NCBI GenBank assembly: GCA_022573655.1
Contig: JACZTO010000004.1
Location: 1-64,000, forward strand
Length of the DNA stretch: 64,000 nt
Direction of reading: 5' to 3'
From: Pseudomonadota bacterium
GTDB taxonomy: Bacteria > Pseudomonadota > Gammaproteobacteria > Steroidobacterales > Woeseiaceae
Position 1 is the stretch's first letter; each line of letters begins with the position of its first letter. Under the pieces are notes generated by a model. That model searched no databases and was not told the origin of the DNA. It was given only the letters and a program-made list of their open reading frames with translations. A program made the translations under genes and the position numbers. Positions 16,348 through 26,507 of this stretch are shown in pieces.

Positions 16348-17022
16348 TCAGGTGTCGATGAAAGAGGCGAACTCTTCGAGCGGCTTGCGTTGAATATCCG
16401 GCACGCGGGCGTCGTCAGCCGGATACCCGACAACCAGCAACAGAAACGGTCGTTCACTCTTTGGTCTTCCCAAAATCTCGTTAAGAAACTTCATCGGACT
16501 CGGCGTGTGCGTCAGCGTGGCCAGGCCGGCCTGATGCAATGCCGTGATGAGTATCCCGGTGGCGAGGCCTGTCGATTCGGTCGGGTAGTAGTGCTTCACC
16601 TTACGGCCATCTGGTAGTACGCCGAATTTTTGCACGAAGACGGCGATCAGGTAGGGCGCCGTTTCCAGAAACGGCTTGTGCTTATTGGTACCAAGAGGCT
16701 CAAGCGCGGCGAGCCATTCTTCAGTCGCCCGATGCTCATAGAACTCACGTTCCTCCGCCTCGGCCGCTGCGCGTATTTTTGACTTCGTTTCGGGGCCGCT
16801 AATCACCGCAAAATGCCACGGCTGCAAATTCGCACCACTCGGCGCAGTGTTTGCGGCTCGCAACGCGATTTCGATGATGTCCTTCGGGATCGGTCTGGCG
16901 GAAAAATCACGTACAGTCCTGCGCCGGCTCATGTCCCCGTAGAAATCACTGAGCCGCTGGCGCATTTCCTCAATCGGAACCTCGCGGATTTTCTCCAGCG
17001 CGATCGTTGGATGACTGGTCAC
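16348..17022 (-). CDS. Nitroreductase-fold flavoprotein, iodotyrosine deiodinase type
   Basis: 224 aa FMN enzyme. The FMN-binding RRRTVRDF and [12 protein letters not shown] are clear. The lid matches iodotyrosine deiodinase rather than ordinary nitroreductases: Glu91 and Tyr95 in EREFY and Lys116 in [12 protein letters not shown] align with the human Glu157/Tyr161/Lys182 that grip the halotyrosine zwitterion. [27 protein letters not shown] also follows that family. Reductive dehalogenation of halotyrosines is inferred. The start is GTG with AAGGAG a few nt upstream. It begins 1 nt after the YcgN stop. Confidence 0.85.
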   Translation of the reverse strand: MTSHPTIALEKIREVPIEEMRQRLSDFYGDMSRRRTVRDFSARPIPKDIIEIALRAANTAPSGANLQPWHFAVISGPETKSKIRAAAEAEEREFYEHRATEEWLAALEPLGTNKHKPFLETAPYLIAVFVQKFGVLPDGRKVKHYYPTESTGLATGILITALHQAGLATLTHTPSPMKFLNEILGRPKSERPFLLLVVGYPADDARVPDIQRKPLEEFASFIDT

Positions 17023-17023
17023 A

Positions 17024-17449
17024 CTAACTCCTTTTCTGCAACACGCTCCACTCCTTGGTCTCGTTTTCCGAGACCGCGTGACCGCGAACAGATATGCCAG
17101 CTTCGTGCACGCTGTCCTTGCGCCCTGTTAACAGCGGGTGCCAATCCGGCAGCTCCTGATTGTTCGCCAGGCGACGGTATGCACAGGTTGCCGGCAACCA
17201 ATGGAATGCCTCCGGCTGGTCGACCGAAAGCGCCAGGCATTCAGCCACTCGCTGCGTTCGATTGGCATAGTCCGAACATCGACAGGTATCGAGATTCAAC
17301 AAACGACAGGCGACGTCGGTGTAGAAAACCTCCCCTGTCTCCGCGTCTTCGACCTTGTGCATGCAACACAATGCACAACCGTCACACAAGGACTCCCACT
17401 CCGTCTCAGACATCTCTGCGAGCGATTTTCGTTTCCAGAAATGATCCAT
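17024..17449 (-). CDS. ycgN: YcgN/UPF0260 cysteine-cluster protein
   Basis: About 141 aa. [32 protein letters not shown] and the following cysteines ([26 protein letters not shown]) match YcgN, a putative zinc- or iron-binding CxxCxxxC cluster protein of unknown function. The ORF opens at 17527, but comparison with the E. coli length and the start of homology place the start at Met 17449. The longer form would overlap the NUDIX gene by 28 nt. Confidence 0.88.
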   Translation of the reverse strand: MDHFWKRKSLAEMSETEWESLCDGCALCCMHKVEDAETGEVFYTDVACRLLNLDTCRCSDYANRTQRVAECLALSVDQPEAFHWLPATCAYRRLANNQELPDWHPLLTGRKDSVHEAGISVRGHAVSENETKEWSVLQKRS

Positions 17450-17499
17450 CATCGTGTTGTACTGTGCGACACAAAGTCTCGAATTGCCAATCGAGTGCC

Positions 17500-17916
17500 T
17501 CAAGCGCCAATAATCTGCCTTGCCCACTGGACGACGCTGCGCACCCTGGGCGAAGACAAATCGTACGCCTCGTCAAAACTGACCCAACGCCATTCGTGAT
17601 GTTCGGGCTCGCCTGTTTCGGGCGATATTCCCATCTCGACATCCGCCTGGGCAGTGCTCGCCAGGTAGTACCGTGCTACTTTTCCCTTGCTGTATGGGCC
17701 CGTCTCCAAATGACGCTCACCCCACTCGAATGACAAGTCGGCGATGCTGGTCTCCTCCCTGACTTCGCGCAGCGCAGCTTGCAACGAATCTTCACCGTCT
17801 TCACGAATGCCTTTGGCAAAATCCCAGTGATGAAATGCTCGCAGCATAAGCGTCACCCATCCGTCATTCACTTTGCGGACAATGACCACGCCACACGAGA
17901 GACACTGCTCGGTCAT
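17500..17916 (-). CDS. NUDIX hydrolase, Ap4A-hydrolase-like
   Basis: 138 aa. The Nudix box G-x5-E-x7-REVREET is complete in [23 protein letters not shown], with Ser for the usual late Gly. WDFAKG before the box and the small size resemble diadenosine tetraphosphatases of the NUDT2 type. The substrate is inferred. The ATG overlaps the YbbP stop as ATGA. Confidence 0.85.
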   Translation of the reverse strand: MTEQCLSCGVVIVRKVNDGWVTLMLRAFHHWDFAKGIREDGEDSLQAALREVREETSIADLSFEWGERHLETGPYSKGKVARYYLASTAQADVEMGISPETGEPEHHEWRWVSFDEAYDLSSPRVRSVVQWARQIIGA

Positions 17917-20408
17917 GGCGCGGCGGTTCGCAATACGTCTCCCGGCGGCGCATTGATCGCGCTTCGCGCTGCAAAAAAACCGCTAACGCAGACGATCAAC
18001 ACACCGGCGGACAGGCCAACAATCCAGAGCAACGGACTGAACTCATAAGGTAACTCAAACAGTTGCACTGCAATGATCGCGGCAAGTACGGACGCGCCTG
18101 CCGAAGCCAGAATTCCGGCCGCAAGACCGAGAGCAGCAAATTCGGCCATTACTCCCACGAACACAGTTCGGCGGGGCGCGCCGAGTGCTCGCAACATTGC
18201 GCTCTCGAAGCGGCGCTCATCAATCGTCGACTGCACTGACGCGAACAGCACGGCGATACCAGCTGCCAGTGTAAATACGAAAACCGCCTGCACCGCGAAG
18301 CTTGCCTTCTCTATGATGCCGCGTACCTGCTCCAGAATGGCACCAATATCGATGACCGAAATACTGGGATGCGCACGCACCAGGTTGATAAGCATTGACT
18401 GCTCGTGCGCTTCGATTTTCATGCTGGAAATGTAAGTTGTTGGCATACCATCAAGTGCGCCGGGTGACAGTACGATAAAGAAATTCGGCTGAAACGAGTC
18501 CCAATTGATTTTGCGAATGCTCGCTATCTCGGCTGTTAACTCAAGGCCGGCAACGACAAATAGCAGTTTGTCTCCGATCGCCAACCCCGCATTTCGCGCT
18601 GAATCCTGCTCGATCGACACAAGCGGCGGACCGTCGTAGTCAGCGGGCCACCATTCACCTTCGAGAATTTCGTTGCTGGAACTCAATTCGGCCGCCCATG
18701 ACAAGTTTGCCTCACGGTTCGCAAGCCATCGGCCATCTTCGTTCGGATAATCTCTGTCCTTGACGGACTGCTCATTGATCTTTGTCATTCGCGCCCGAAC
18801 CAACGGTGTAAACACCGGTGCTGCAACTCCGTTGTGCTCGAACAATGCAGCCACCGAATCAACCTCATGCGGTTGGATGTTGATTAGAAAGTGGTTCGGC
18901 GCATCTTCGTCCAGAGTTGCTTGCCAGCCTTCCAGCAGGTCCGTGCGCACCAGTGTCAGCAATAGCAGCACCGTCAAACCAAGGCCGAACGCCACCACCT
19001 GAATCGCACTGTCGCGCCCGCGCCGCGCGACGTTGGCCAGCCCGTATCGCCAGGCCACACCGACGCCGGAGCGGGAACGGCCGATCAATGCGACCAGCCC
19101 TCGACCGGCCAGGTAAAGCGCCGCCGCAATGACGATTATTCCACCCATGAGAATAACCAACATTCGTATATCACCAACCGAACGATAAAGCAGCGCCGCG
19201 ACGGCAGCGAGCGACATTCCGACGACCAGAATACGCGACGGGGCCGGGGCCATCGCGTCGTGCCTGAGTACGCGCAGCGGTGGCGTGTTGCGCAACTGCA
19301 GCAGGGATGGCAGTGCGAATCCCAATAGCAATACCAGCGCGCTACCGCTCGCGAGAATTACCGGGCGCAGGCCGGGACTCGGCAAATCAGTCTGCATCAA
19401 ATCATCAAGAATGCGTGACAACAGGTCTTCCGCCACGAACCCGACCAGGCTGCCCGCAACCACTCCCAGCAGACCGAGCAGCACAAGCTGTACAAGCGCC
19501 ACCGAAATAACGAAGCCCTGTGTTGCACCCAAACTCTTCATCAACGCGACAGTGTCCATACGCCGATGTGCAAAGCGTCGCGCCGACATCGCCACTGCCA
19601 CGGCACTCAGCAGCAGACTAATGATCGACGTTAATGATAAAAACCGCTGTGCGCGATCGGCGGCTTTGTAAGCGCGCGCGCTACTCTCCTCCTGACTGCG
19701 CACACGGATGGATTCGGGTAGCAGATCCTGAATAGCGTCATTGAATTCGGCGACTGCCGCTTCATCGCCGGCGACGAGCAAGGCGTAACTGACTCGGCTG
19801 CCTTCTCCGATCAACCCGCTGCGTGAGATGTCGTCAATGTTCATGAGCAAGGACGGCGCAAGCGACGCGAAGCCAATCGACTGATCCGGACGGTAGGTCA
19901 GTACGGCGGAGACGCGCAGGTCCAGCTCACCGACCGCCAGAAAATCGCCGACGTCAGCCCCGACACGAGCCAGTAATGCGCCATCCGCCCAAACATCGCC
20001 CGGCGCCGGAATTCCATCGACCACACGTTGCTCACCAAACAAGGTATCGGCCACCCGCACCGCACCGCGCAATGGATAACTGCTGCTTACGACCTTGATC
20101 GTCGCCAGCGCACTAGTGTCGCCGGCAAACACCACCGACGGAAACGCCATCGTCTCAGCTGTAGCGAGGTCATATTCCCGCGCGAGCTCGCTCCACTCCT
20201 CGGGCACCTGCTCCTGTGACCTCAGCCGCAGATCGGCGGCCAGTACCTCATTGGCCTGCCGCGCAACTGCCTTGCCGATGCGGTCCGTAAGGAAACCGAC
20301 GGCTGTCAGAGCCGCAACCGCTAGTCCAACCGCGGCAAGAAGGACCAACACTTCGCCCGAGCGCAACTCGCGACGAAAACCCCTGAGAGCAAATACGATT
20401 GCTTTCAC
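17913..20408 (-). CDS. ybbP: ABC exporter permease, YbbP/FtsX family
   Basis: 831 aa inner-membrane permease with about ten membrane segments: one at 20-40, a block at 260-480 and a C-terminal FtsX block at 690-820. A large periplasmic region follows the first segment and a second lies at about 500-690. This is the YbbP arrangement of two FtsX-like modules, not a lipoprotein exporter. The GTG start overlaps the ybbA stop (GTGA). With YbbA, and TesA next door, it probably exports or extracts a lipid-type molecule; the substrate in E. coli YbbAP is not settled. Confidence 0.88.
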   Translation of the reverse strand: MKAIVFALRGFRRELRSGEVLVLLAAVGLAVAALTAVGFLTDRIGKAVARQANEVLAADLRLRSQEQVPEEWSELAREYDLATAETMAFPSVVFAGDTSALATIKVVSSSYPLRGAVRVADTLFGEQRVVDGIPAPGDVWADGALLARVGADVGDFLAVGELDLRVSAVLTYRPDQSIGFASLAPSLLMNIDDISRSGLIGEGSRVSYALLVAGDEAAVAEFNDAIQDLLPESIRVRSQEESSARAYKAADRAQRFLSLTSIISLLLSAVAVAMSARRFAHRRMDTVALMKSLGATQGFVISVALVQLVLLGLLGVVAGSLVGFVAEDLLSRILDDLMQTDLPSPGLRPVILASGSALVLLLGFALPSLLQLRNTPPLRVLRHDAMAPAPSRILVVGMSLAAVAALLYRSVGDIRMLVILMGGIIVIAAALYLAGRGLVALIGRSRSGVGVAWRYGLANVARRGRDSAIQVVAFGLGLTVLLLLTLVRTDLLEGWQATLDEDAPNHFLINIQPHEVDSVAALFEHNGVAAPVFTPLVRARMTKINEQSVKDRDYPNEDGRWLANREANLSWAAELSSSNEILEGEWWPADYDGPPLVSIEQDSARNAGLAIGDKLLFVVAGLELTAEIASIRKINWDSFQPNFFIVLSPGALDGMPTTYISSMKIEAHEQSMLINLVRAHPSISVIDIGAILEQVRGIIEKASFAVQAVFVFTLAAGIAVLFASVQSTIDERRFESAMLRALGAPRRTVFVGVMAEFAALGLAAGILASAGASVLAAIIAVQLFELPYEFSPLLWIVGLSAGVLIVCVSGFFAARSAINAPPGDVLRTAAP

Positions 20409-21112
20409 CGCGCTGCCCAGCTGTCACTTTCAAGAAGCCCGGCATCCAGCGCGAGAATGCGATCGCATCGTTCGGCAAGACTACTGTCATGCGTTACAAG
20501 TATCAGAGTTGTCGATGAGCTGCGGTTGAGCTCGAACATGAGGTTCATGACATTCGACCCCGTGCGGCTGTCCAGATTTCCGGTCGGCTCATCGGCGAAC
20601 AGGACGGCTGGCTCCGTCGCAAATGCGCGTGCGATGGCAACGCGCTGCTTTTCACCACCCGATAGCTGCGCCGGGTAGTGGCTCCAGCGATCCTGCAACC
20701 CCACCGTCTCAATGATGCCGCGTGCGGCTGCGCGAGCATCTCGATGGCCGGCCAGTTCAAGCGGCAGCATAACGTTTTCCAGCGCGTTCAATGAGGGCAC
20801 GAGATGGAAAGACTGAAACACGAAGCCAACACTTTCTGCTCGCAAGCGGGCTCGGCCATCCTCGTCGAGCGCCGAGAGATTGGCTCCGTTGAGCACAACA
20901 TGACCACTGGATGGTAGATCGAGCCCTGCCAGCAATGCGAGCAATGTCGATTTGCCCGCACCGGATGGGCCCACGACCGCAACAGAATCACCCGCCAATA
21001 TGCGAAAGCTGACGTCCGAAAGAATAGTCAGACTCCCTTCCGGGCTGCTAACCTGCTTACTTACCTGATGTGCTTCGAGCACAACGCTTAAATCTACTGA
21101 CTGATCCGGCAT
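20405..21112 (-). CDS. ybbA: ABC exporter ATPase YbbA
   Basis: About 235 aa. Walker A GPSGAGKST, signature LSGGEKQRVAIARA, Walker B VLFADEPTGNLDSRTG and the H-loop VTHD are all present; the MacB/LolD-like class. The ORF runs to 21187, but the extra N-terminus is antisense to tesA. Met26 at 21112 starts MPDQSVDLSVVLEAHQV, the right length against E. coli YbbA. That ATG overlaps the tesA ATG head to head on CATG. Confidence 0.92.
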   Translation of the reverse strand: MPDQSVDLSVVLEAHQVSKQVSSPEGSLTILSDVSFRILAGDSVAVVGPSGAGKSTLLALLAGLDLPSSGHVVLNGANLSALDEDGRARLRAESVGFVFQSFHLVPSLNALENVMLPLELAGHRDARAAARGIIETVGLQDRWSHYPAQLSGGEKQRVAIARAFATEPAVLFADEPTGNLDSRTGSNVMNLMFELNRSSSTTLILVTHDSSLAERCDRILALDAGLLESDSWAAR

Positions 21113-21731
21113 GCTAAAAATACTTGCTCTACTGGTTATCGTGCTGGCCGCTGACGCGGAAAGTGCCGAGCCGCCGACCGCACTCATTTTCGGCGATAGC
21201 CTGAGTGCGGGCTTCGGTATCGAGATTGACCAATCCTGGACAACTTTGTTGCAGGCACGGCTGGAAAATCAAGGGTACGAACATCGCGTCGTTAACGCCA
21301 GTATCAGTGGTGAAACAACGGCGGGCGGCGTTACCAGGATCAACAGCACGCTAGCCACATTCTCGCCGGAGCTGATCATCCTCGAACTTGGCGCAAATGA
21401 TGGTCTGCGGGGCCTTCCACCCGCACAGATGAAGGACAATCTCGCAGAAATAGTGACTCGTGCACAAGCCTTCGGAACGGCTGTCGTGTTGCTGGGCATT
21501 CGCATCCCGACCAACTACGGAATGCGCTACACGACCGCTTTCGAGAACGTGTTTCGGCAGGTTGCTGAAGAGCGCGATATACCGTGGGTCGAGTTCTTTA
21601 TGGAAGGTGTCGCTCTGAATGACGAGTTACTGCAGAGTGACAGAATTCACCCGAATAGCGCGGCGCAGATAATACTTCTGGATAACGCCTGGCCCATCAT
21701 CAGCGCTACACTCAGCGCAACAAGAAAATAG
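21111..21731 (+). CDS. tesA: Acyl-CoA thioesterase I / lysophospholipase L1
   Basis: 206 aa SGNH hydrolase exported to the periplasm. A short signal peptide (MLKILALLVIVLAADAESA) precedes the GDSLSAGFG nucleophile block (Ser30), the GGV.RI and LELGANDGL blocks, and the DRIHPN Asp/His pair. The arrangement divergent from ybbAP is the one seen in enterics. Its ATG overlaps the ybbA ATG on the opposite strand, so each gene's ribosome site lies within the other's coding region. Confidence 0.94.
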   Translation: MLKILALLVIVLAADAESAEPPTALIFGDSLSAGFGIEIDQSWTTLLQARLENQGYEHRVVNASISGETTAGGVTRINSTLATFSPELIILELGANDGLRGLPPAQMKDNLAEIVTRAQAFGTAVVLLGIRIPTNYGMRYTTAFENVFRQVAEERDIPWVEFFMEGVALNDELLQSDRIHPNSAAQIILLDNAWPIISATLSATRK

Positions 21732-21742
21732 GGGAAATCATA

Positions 21743-23401
21743 TTGGATAGGATCTGGCTCAAGTCGTATCCCCCCGGGGTTCCCGAAGACTGCCCAAAAC
21801 CACCGTTTCTGTCCGTGCGAGACCTCTTCGAGCAGGCGTTCGCCCGATACCCGGACAACGCAGCCTTTACCAATATGGGCACAACGCTCAGCTACGCCGA
21901 GCTCGACCGTTTATCCATGGAATTCGCATGCTATCTGCAGAAATCGCTCGGGCTGACTCGTGGTGAACGCGTTGCCATCATGTTGCCCAATATTCTGCAG
22001 TACCCCGTCGTCATGTGCGGCATTTTCCGGGCCGGCCTGGTCGTCGTCAATGTCAACCCGATGTACACCCCGCGCGAACTCGTGCATCAGCTTAAGGATT
22101 CGGGTGCCAAGTGCATTGTTATCCTGGAGAATTTTGCACATACGCTGGAAAAGGTCATTGCGGATACCAACATTGAAAACGTCGTTGTCACGGGCCTGGG
22201 TGACCTGCTCGACTGGCCGAAGAGTACGCTCACCAATTTCGTCATGCGCTACGTTAAGCGAGCGGTGCCGACTTTTCGCCTGCCGAACAGCAAGCACTTC
22301 AAACACGCATTGAAATCGGGTTCGGGAGAGCCGCTGGATGCAGTCGACATTGGTTACGCCGATATCGCCTATCTGCAATATACAGGCGGCACTACCGGTG
22401 TTTCGAAAGGCGCCATGTTGAGCCATCGCAACATGGTTTATAACGTTCAGCAAACCATCACCTGGCAAGCTGACGCATATGCGGGTGTGGAGCCCATTAT
22501 CGCAATCACAGCACTACCGCTGTACCACATTTTTTCGCTGCAGGGGAATTGCCTGACTGTCATGGCGCAGGGCGGCGAGAATGTTCTCATTACCAACCCA
22601 CGCGATTTCGAGGGTTTCGCCAAAGAGATCGCCAAGTTTAAGTTCAACATGTTCACCGGCGTGAACACGATGTTCGCTGCGCTGCTGGATACGCCCAGTT
22701 TTTCCGGCATCGATTTCAGCTACTTGCGCGTGTGCATAGGCGGAGGAATGGCTGTTCAACCGGCCATCGCGAAAGAGTGGCGGGAGAGAACGGGGAACTC
22801 GATTCTGCAAGGATACGGGCTCACCGAGACATCGCCAGCGGCGATTGTCTGTCGTATTGACTCCGAGTTCACTGGCGCCATCGGGCTGCCACTGCCATCC
22901 ACAGAAGTTATTATCGCGAACGACGATGGCGAGTCGCTGCCGGTCGGCGAGATTGGTGAGATCTGCATCAAGGGCCCGCAGGTAATGGAAGGATATTGGC
23001 AACGTCCTGCGGAAACCGCCGAAGTGATGTTGCCTGGCGGGTGGTTGCGTAGCGGCGACGTGGGTCGCATGGACGAGGATGGCTATATATTCATCGAGGA
23101 CCGCAAGAAGGACATGATCCTCGTCTCCGGCTTCAATGTGTATCCGAACGAAATCGAAAACGTCGTTGTTGAACTCAATGGTGTGCTTGAAGCTGCGGCG
23201 ATCGGCCTGGCGGATGAGCGTTGCGGAGAAATCGTCAAAATTTTCGTTGTGCGAACGGACGACAGCGTTACCGAACAGGACATCCTCGATCATTGCCGCG
23301 CAAACCTGACGAACTACAAACGCCCGCGCATTGTTGAGTTTCGCGACGATTTGCCGAAGACCAATGTCGGCAAGATTCTCAGGCGGGCTTTGCGCGACTA
23401 A
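21743..23401 (+). CDS. fadD: Long-chain fatty acid-CoA ligase
   Basis: 552 aa AMP-forming enzyme activating fatty acids at the inner membrane. YTGGTTGVSKGAMLSH is the P-loop, QGYGLTETSP the adenine-binding block, and GWLRSGDVGRMDEDGYIFIEDRKKDMI with PKTNVGKILRR the C-terminal motifs. The start is TTG with GGGGA 8 nt upstream; E. coli fadD also uses TTG. It lies 11 nt after tesA, so the thioesterase and ligase are likely co-transcribed. Confidence 0.95.
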   Translation: MDRIWLKSYPPGVPEDCPKPPFLSVRDLFEQAFARYPDNAAFTNMGTTLSYAELDRLSMEFACYLQKSLGLTRGERVAIMLPNILQYPVVMCGIFRAGLVVVNVNPMYTPRELVHQLKDSGAKCIVILENFAHTLEKVIADTNIENVVVTGLGDLLDWPKSTLTNFVMRYVKRAVPTFRLPNSKHFKHALKSGSGEPLDAVDIGYADIAYLQYTGGTTGVSKGAMLSHRNMVYNVQQTITWQADAYAGVEPIIAITALPLYHIFSLQGNCLTVMAQGGENVLITNPRDFEGFAKEIAKFKFNMFTGVNTMFAALLDTPSFSGIDFSYLRVCIGGGMAVQPAIAKEWRERTGNSILQGYGLTETSPAAIVCRIDSEFTGAIGLPLPSTEVIIANDDGESLPVGEIGEICIKGPQVMEGYWQRPAETAEVMLPGGWLRSGDVGRMDEDGYIFIEDRKKDMILVSGFNVYPNEIENVVVELNGVLEAAAIGLADERCGEIVKIFVVRTDDSVTEQDILDHCRANLTNYKRPRIVEFRDDLPKTNVGKILRRALRD

Positions 23402-23413
23402 TTGGGGTGACAG

Positions 23414-23537
23414 GGACAAGGGGGGACAGAAGGACAAGGGGGGACAGTGACCCTAACTCAACAGTTGGGGTTGCTTTTCCCTTAGATCACTCAAGAGTTA
23501 GGGTCACTGTCCCCCTGGTTAGGGTCACTGTCCCCCC
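23414..23537. repeat. Compound REP-like repeat array
   Basis: In the convergent fadD/hemE gap. A 16-bp unit GGACAAGGGGGGACAG occurs twice (23414-23429, 23432-23447), the second running into GGGGGGACAGTGACCCTAAC (arm 23438-23459). The inverse arm GAGTTAGGGTCACTGTCCCC lies at 23495-23515, and a tandem partial copy at 23518-23537. The 35-nt region between the arms carries no gene. Same family as 3031-3090 and 36681-36713. Confidence 0.85.
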
Positions 23538-23551
23538 TGCCCACCCTTGCT

Positions 23552-24619
23552 CTACGTGTGATAGGCGGGGCTTAGTTCTTTGACGGCATCGATGAGTACG
23601 CCCAGGTGATCGGGATCAATATCAGGCGTAATGCCATGCCCGAGGTTGAAAATGTGACCTGGACCTGTCCCGAAACTCGCCAGCGTCGCCGCAACTCCCT
23701 GCCTGATGGTGTCAGGACTTTCGCGGAGTACTGCGGGGTCCAGATTTCCCTGTAACGCAACCTTGTCGCCGACGAACTCCCTTGCAGTTGCAAGATCCGT
23801 CGTCCAGTCAACGCCCAGTGCATCACATCCGGTGTCCGCAAGATCGGCAAGCAACGCGCCTGCTCCCTTGGTAAAGAGAATCACTGGTACCTTCCGACCG
23901 TCCCTCTCGCGCGTAAGGCCGTCGATAATTTTTTGCATGCTCGCGAGCGAGAAGCGCCGAAAATCATCCGGCTCCAGTGTGGCGCCCCAGGTGTCGAAGA
24001 TCTGCACAGCCTGTGCACCGGCATCGATTTGCGCATTGAGATATTCGATTGTTGTGTTCGCAATCGTGTTCATAAGTTCGTCGAGCACATCTGGCGCTTC
24101 TGCCGCGAGTCCCTTGATAGTGGAAAAACTTCGACTCGAACCACCTTCGACCATGTAGGTGCCGACGGTGAACGGGCTGCCCGCGAAACCGATCAACGGT
24201 ACATCGCCATTGAGTTCACGGCGAACCGTGCGCATTGCCTCGAAAACGTAGCTCAGCTCTTTTTCAACATCCGGGATACGCAGGTTGCGAATCGCGTTCG
24301 CGGTGCGTACCGGATTGCGAAATTTCGGCCCCTCGCCGGCTACGAAGTAGAGGCCAAGTCCCATGGCGTCCGGAACCGTCAGAATATCGGAAAACAATAT
24401 TGCGGCATCCAGATCGTAACGGCGCAGCGGCTGTAACGTTACCTCGCATGCGAGATCCGGATTCCGGCACAAGCTCATGAAGTCGCCGGCTTCCGCACGA
24501 ACCTCGCGATACTCCGGCAGGTAACGGCCGGCCTGACGCATTATCCAGGTAGGCGTACGCGGCACAGGCTGACGCATGAGCGCGCGCAGCAGCAGGTCAT
24601 TTTTTAGCGCCGCTGTCAC
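23552..24619 (-). CDS. hemE: Uroporphyrinogen decarboxylase
   Basis: Decarboxylates uroporphyrinogen III to coproporphyrinogen III for heme. 355 aa. Signatures [16 protein letters not shown] and [19 protein letters not shown] are intact, with the catalytic Asp in [14 protein letters not shown]. The start is GTG overlapping the pyrF stop (GTGA), an unusual pairing of heme and pyrimidine genes in one transcript. Confidence 0.96.
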   Translation of the reverse strand: MTAALKNDLLLRALMRQPVPRTPTWIMRQAGRYLPEYREVRAEAGDFMSLCRNPDLACEVTLQPLRRYDLDAAILFSDILTVPDAMGLGLYFVAGEGPKFRNPVRTANAIRNLRIPDVEKELSYVFEAMRTVRRELNGDVPLIGFAGSPFTVGTYMVEGGSSRSFSTIKGLAAEAPDVLDELMNTIANTTIEYLNAQIDAGAQAVQIFDTWGATLEPDDFRRFSLASMQKIIDGLTRERDGRKVPVILFTKGAGALLADLADTGCDALGVDWTTDLATAREFVGDKVALQGNLDPAVLRESPDTIRQGVAATLASFGTGPGHIFNLGHGITPDIDPDHLGVLIDAVKELSPAYHT

Positions 24620-25332
24620 CCGCCAACCGCCGCAGCGATGGCCGTCTGCATTGCTTCGGCCGCCGCCTGCGGATCACCCGCATCGCGAATCGGCCTGCCG
24701 ACGACAATATAATCCGCGCCGTTGGAAAATGCCGTCTCGACAGTTACGACCCGTTTTTGATCACCCACCGGCTTGTTATCCACAGGACGAATGCCGGGCG
24801 AAACCACAATTAACTTGTCATCGACATACTGACGCAGTAAAGGCACCTCAAGGCCCGACGAAATTACGCCGTCGCAACCCGCATCCAGCGCCTGCTTCGC
24901 ACGCGACAATACCAGCGCCTGTAAATCACATTCGAAGCCAAGATCGTCAAGGTCACCACGGTCAAGGCTGGTCAGAACGGTAACGCCCAAAACCTTCAGG
25001 CTATCGCCCTTGTTGTCGGCTGCGGCTTCCATGATCGAGCGATTGCCGTGCACGGTGACGAAGGTCGCACCACGATCCTTTAGCTGCCGAACAGCCGCGC
25101 CGACAGTGGCTGGAATATCAAAAAACTTGAGATCGCAGAAAACCTTCTTGTCACCCGCAAGCATCCAGTCCAACAGCTCAAAGTATTTGCCGCTCATCAT
25201 CAGCTCAAGACCAATTTTGTAAAAGGTCACCGAGTCGCCCAGTTGTACGACGAGTTCCTTCGCGCGCTCGCAATCAGGAACATCCATCGCGAATATCAGG
25301 CGATCTTTATTGGGGATGGATTTGTGAATCAT
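24616..25332 (-). CDS. pyrF: Orotidine-5'-phosphate decarboxylase
   Basis: Last step of UMP synthesis. 238 aa, (beta/alpha)8. [11 protein letters not shown] carries the Asp-Lys-Asp catalytic array, LIFAMDVPD the first Asp, and SPGIRPV and [13 protein letters not shown] the phosphate-binding region. It is followed without a gap by hemE. The 44-bp space to dgt contains no clear terminator. Confidence 0.96.
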   Translation of the reverse strand: MIHKSIPNKDRLIFAMDVPDCERAKELVVQLGDSVTFYKIGLELMMSGKYFELLDWMLAGDKKVFCDLKFFDIPATVGAAVRQLKDRGATFVTVHGNRSIMEAAADNKGDSLKVLGVTVLTSLDRGDLDDLGFECDLQALVLSRAKQALDAGCDGVISSGLEVPLLRQYVDDKLIVVSPGIRPVDNKPVGDQKRVVTVETAFSNGADYIVVGRPIRDAGDPQAAAEAMQTAIAAAVGG

Positions 25333-25376
25333 TGCTGTCCTCTGGCACTTCGTGCGGCCTACGGCGGCGCATTCTA

Positions 25377-26507
25377 TCAGCCCACGAGGTTCCGGTGTGC
25401 AGCTATCGCAAAGCGATCCGTCATGCCAGCAATGTAGTCGGCAACAACGCGGGCCTGCGGCGCGCCATTCAGACCGTTTGCCGCAGCAGCAAACTGCGGC
25501 GACATTTGGTCAACGTCATTCATGTAGGCTGCAAACAAATCCTGAACTATGGCTTGCACTTCGCGTGTCATCGCAAGTTTTTTCTCATGCCTGTAAAGAT
25601 GCTGGTGCAGAAACTGCTTCAGCGACACGTGCTGCTCGTGCATTTCGTCCGACATCGACACCAGTGGCTCGCTCCCTGCGCGCACCTCGTCAATGGAACC
25701 CGGCGCAGCGGCCACGAGGCGGCGACGTGTTTCTCCGATCAGATCTGCGATAACAACACCTAACATTCTGCGGATAATTTCGTACAACAAACGCCGGTCT
25801 TCGAGTTTTGGATAGCGCCTGTGAACTTCATCGTAGTGCTTGCCGAAAAACGGTTGCTCGCGAAGCTGCTCAATACTCAGTAGCCCGGCGCGACAGCCAT
25901 CGTCGATATCGTGATTATTGTAGGCAATCGCGTCAGCAACATTTACAAGTTGTGCCTCGAGGCCCGCTTGAGTGCGTCGCAGAAATCGCTCCCCGACATC
26001 ACCCAGTTTTCGGGCATTGCGTGCCGAGCAGTGCTTGAGTATGCCCTCACGTGTCTCAAACATGAGATTCAAGCCGGGAAAGTCGGCGTACTTGTCCTCA
26101 ATCTCATCGAGCACACGCAGCGACTGCAGGTTATGTTCGAAGCCGCCGAAGTCCCGCATGCAAGCGTTCAGCGCATCCTGACCGGCATGGCCGAAGGGCG
26201 TGTGGCCAAGATCGTGCGCCAGGGAAATAGCCTCGGTTAGCGGTTCATTAAGATTCAGCGCCACGGCGACCGTGCGGCCAACCTGCGACACCTCCAGCGA
26301 ATGTGTCAGCCGGGTACGATACAGATCACCTTCGTGATTGACGAAAACCTGCGTTTTATACGCGAGACGCCGGAATGAGGTCGAATGAATAATTCGGTCG
26401 CGATCACGCTGATATTCGCCGCGATAAGCAGAGGCTGGTTCATCATACTTCCTGCCGCGGCTCAACGCTTCGTCGGCAGCATAGGGTGCGAGGCCCGCCG
26501 TTGACAT
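25377..26507 (-). CDS. dgt: dGTP triphosphohydrolase-like HD protein
   Basis: About 376 aa dNTP triphosphohydrolase of the shorter (type 2) class. HD metal-binding motifs: RTRLTHSLEVSQVGR, SLAHDLGHTPFGHAGQ and NVADAIAYNNHDIDDG. RGEYQRDRDRIIHSTSFRRLAYKTQVF is the usual N-terminal block. The ORF begins at 26525, but Met7 at 26507 overlaps the aroB stop as TAATG and is chosen. Substrate preference among dNTPs is not predictable. Confidence 0.9.
   Translation of the reverse strand: MSTAGLAPYAADEALSRGRKYDEPASAYRGEYQRDRDRIIHSTSFRRLAYKTQVFVNHEGDLYRTRLTHSLEVSQVGRTVAVALNLNEPLTEAISLAHDLGHTPFGHAGQDALNACMRDFGGFEHNLQSLRVLDEIEDKYADFPGLNLMFETREGILKHCSARNARKLGDVGERFLRRTQAGLEAQLVNVADAIAYNNHDIDDGCRAGLLSIEQLREQPFFGKHYDEVHRRYPKLEDRRLLYEIIRRMLGVVIADLIGETRRRLVAAAPGSIDEVRAGSEPLVSMSDEMHEQHVSLKQFLHQHLYRHEKKLAMTREVQAIVQDLFAAYMNDVDQMSPQFAAAANGLNGAPQARVVADYIAGMTDRFAIAAHRNLVG

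Noticed and set aside
21113-21187. 25-residue N-terminal extension of YbbA
   Set aside because: It is antisense to the tesA signal-peptide region, low in complexity, and absent from the YbbA family.
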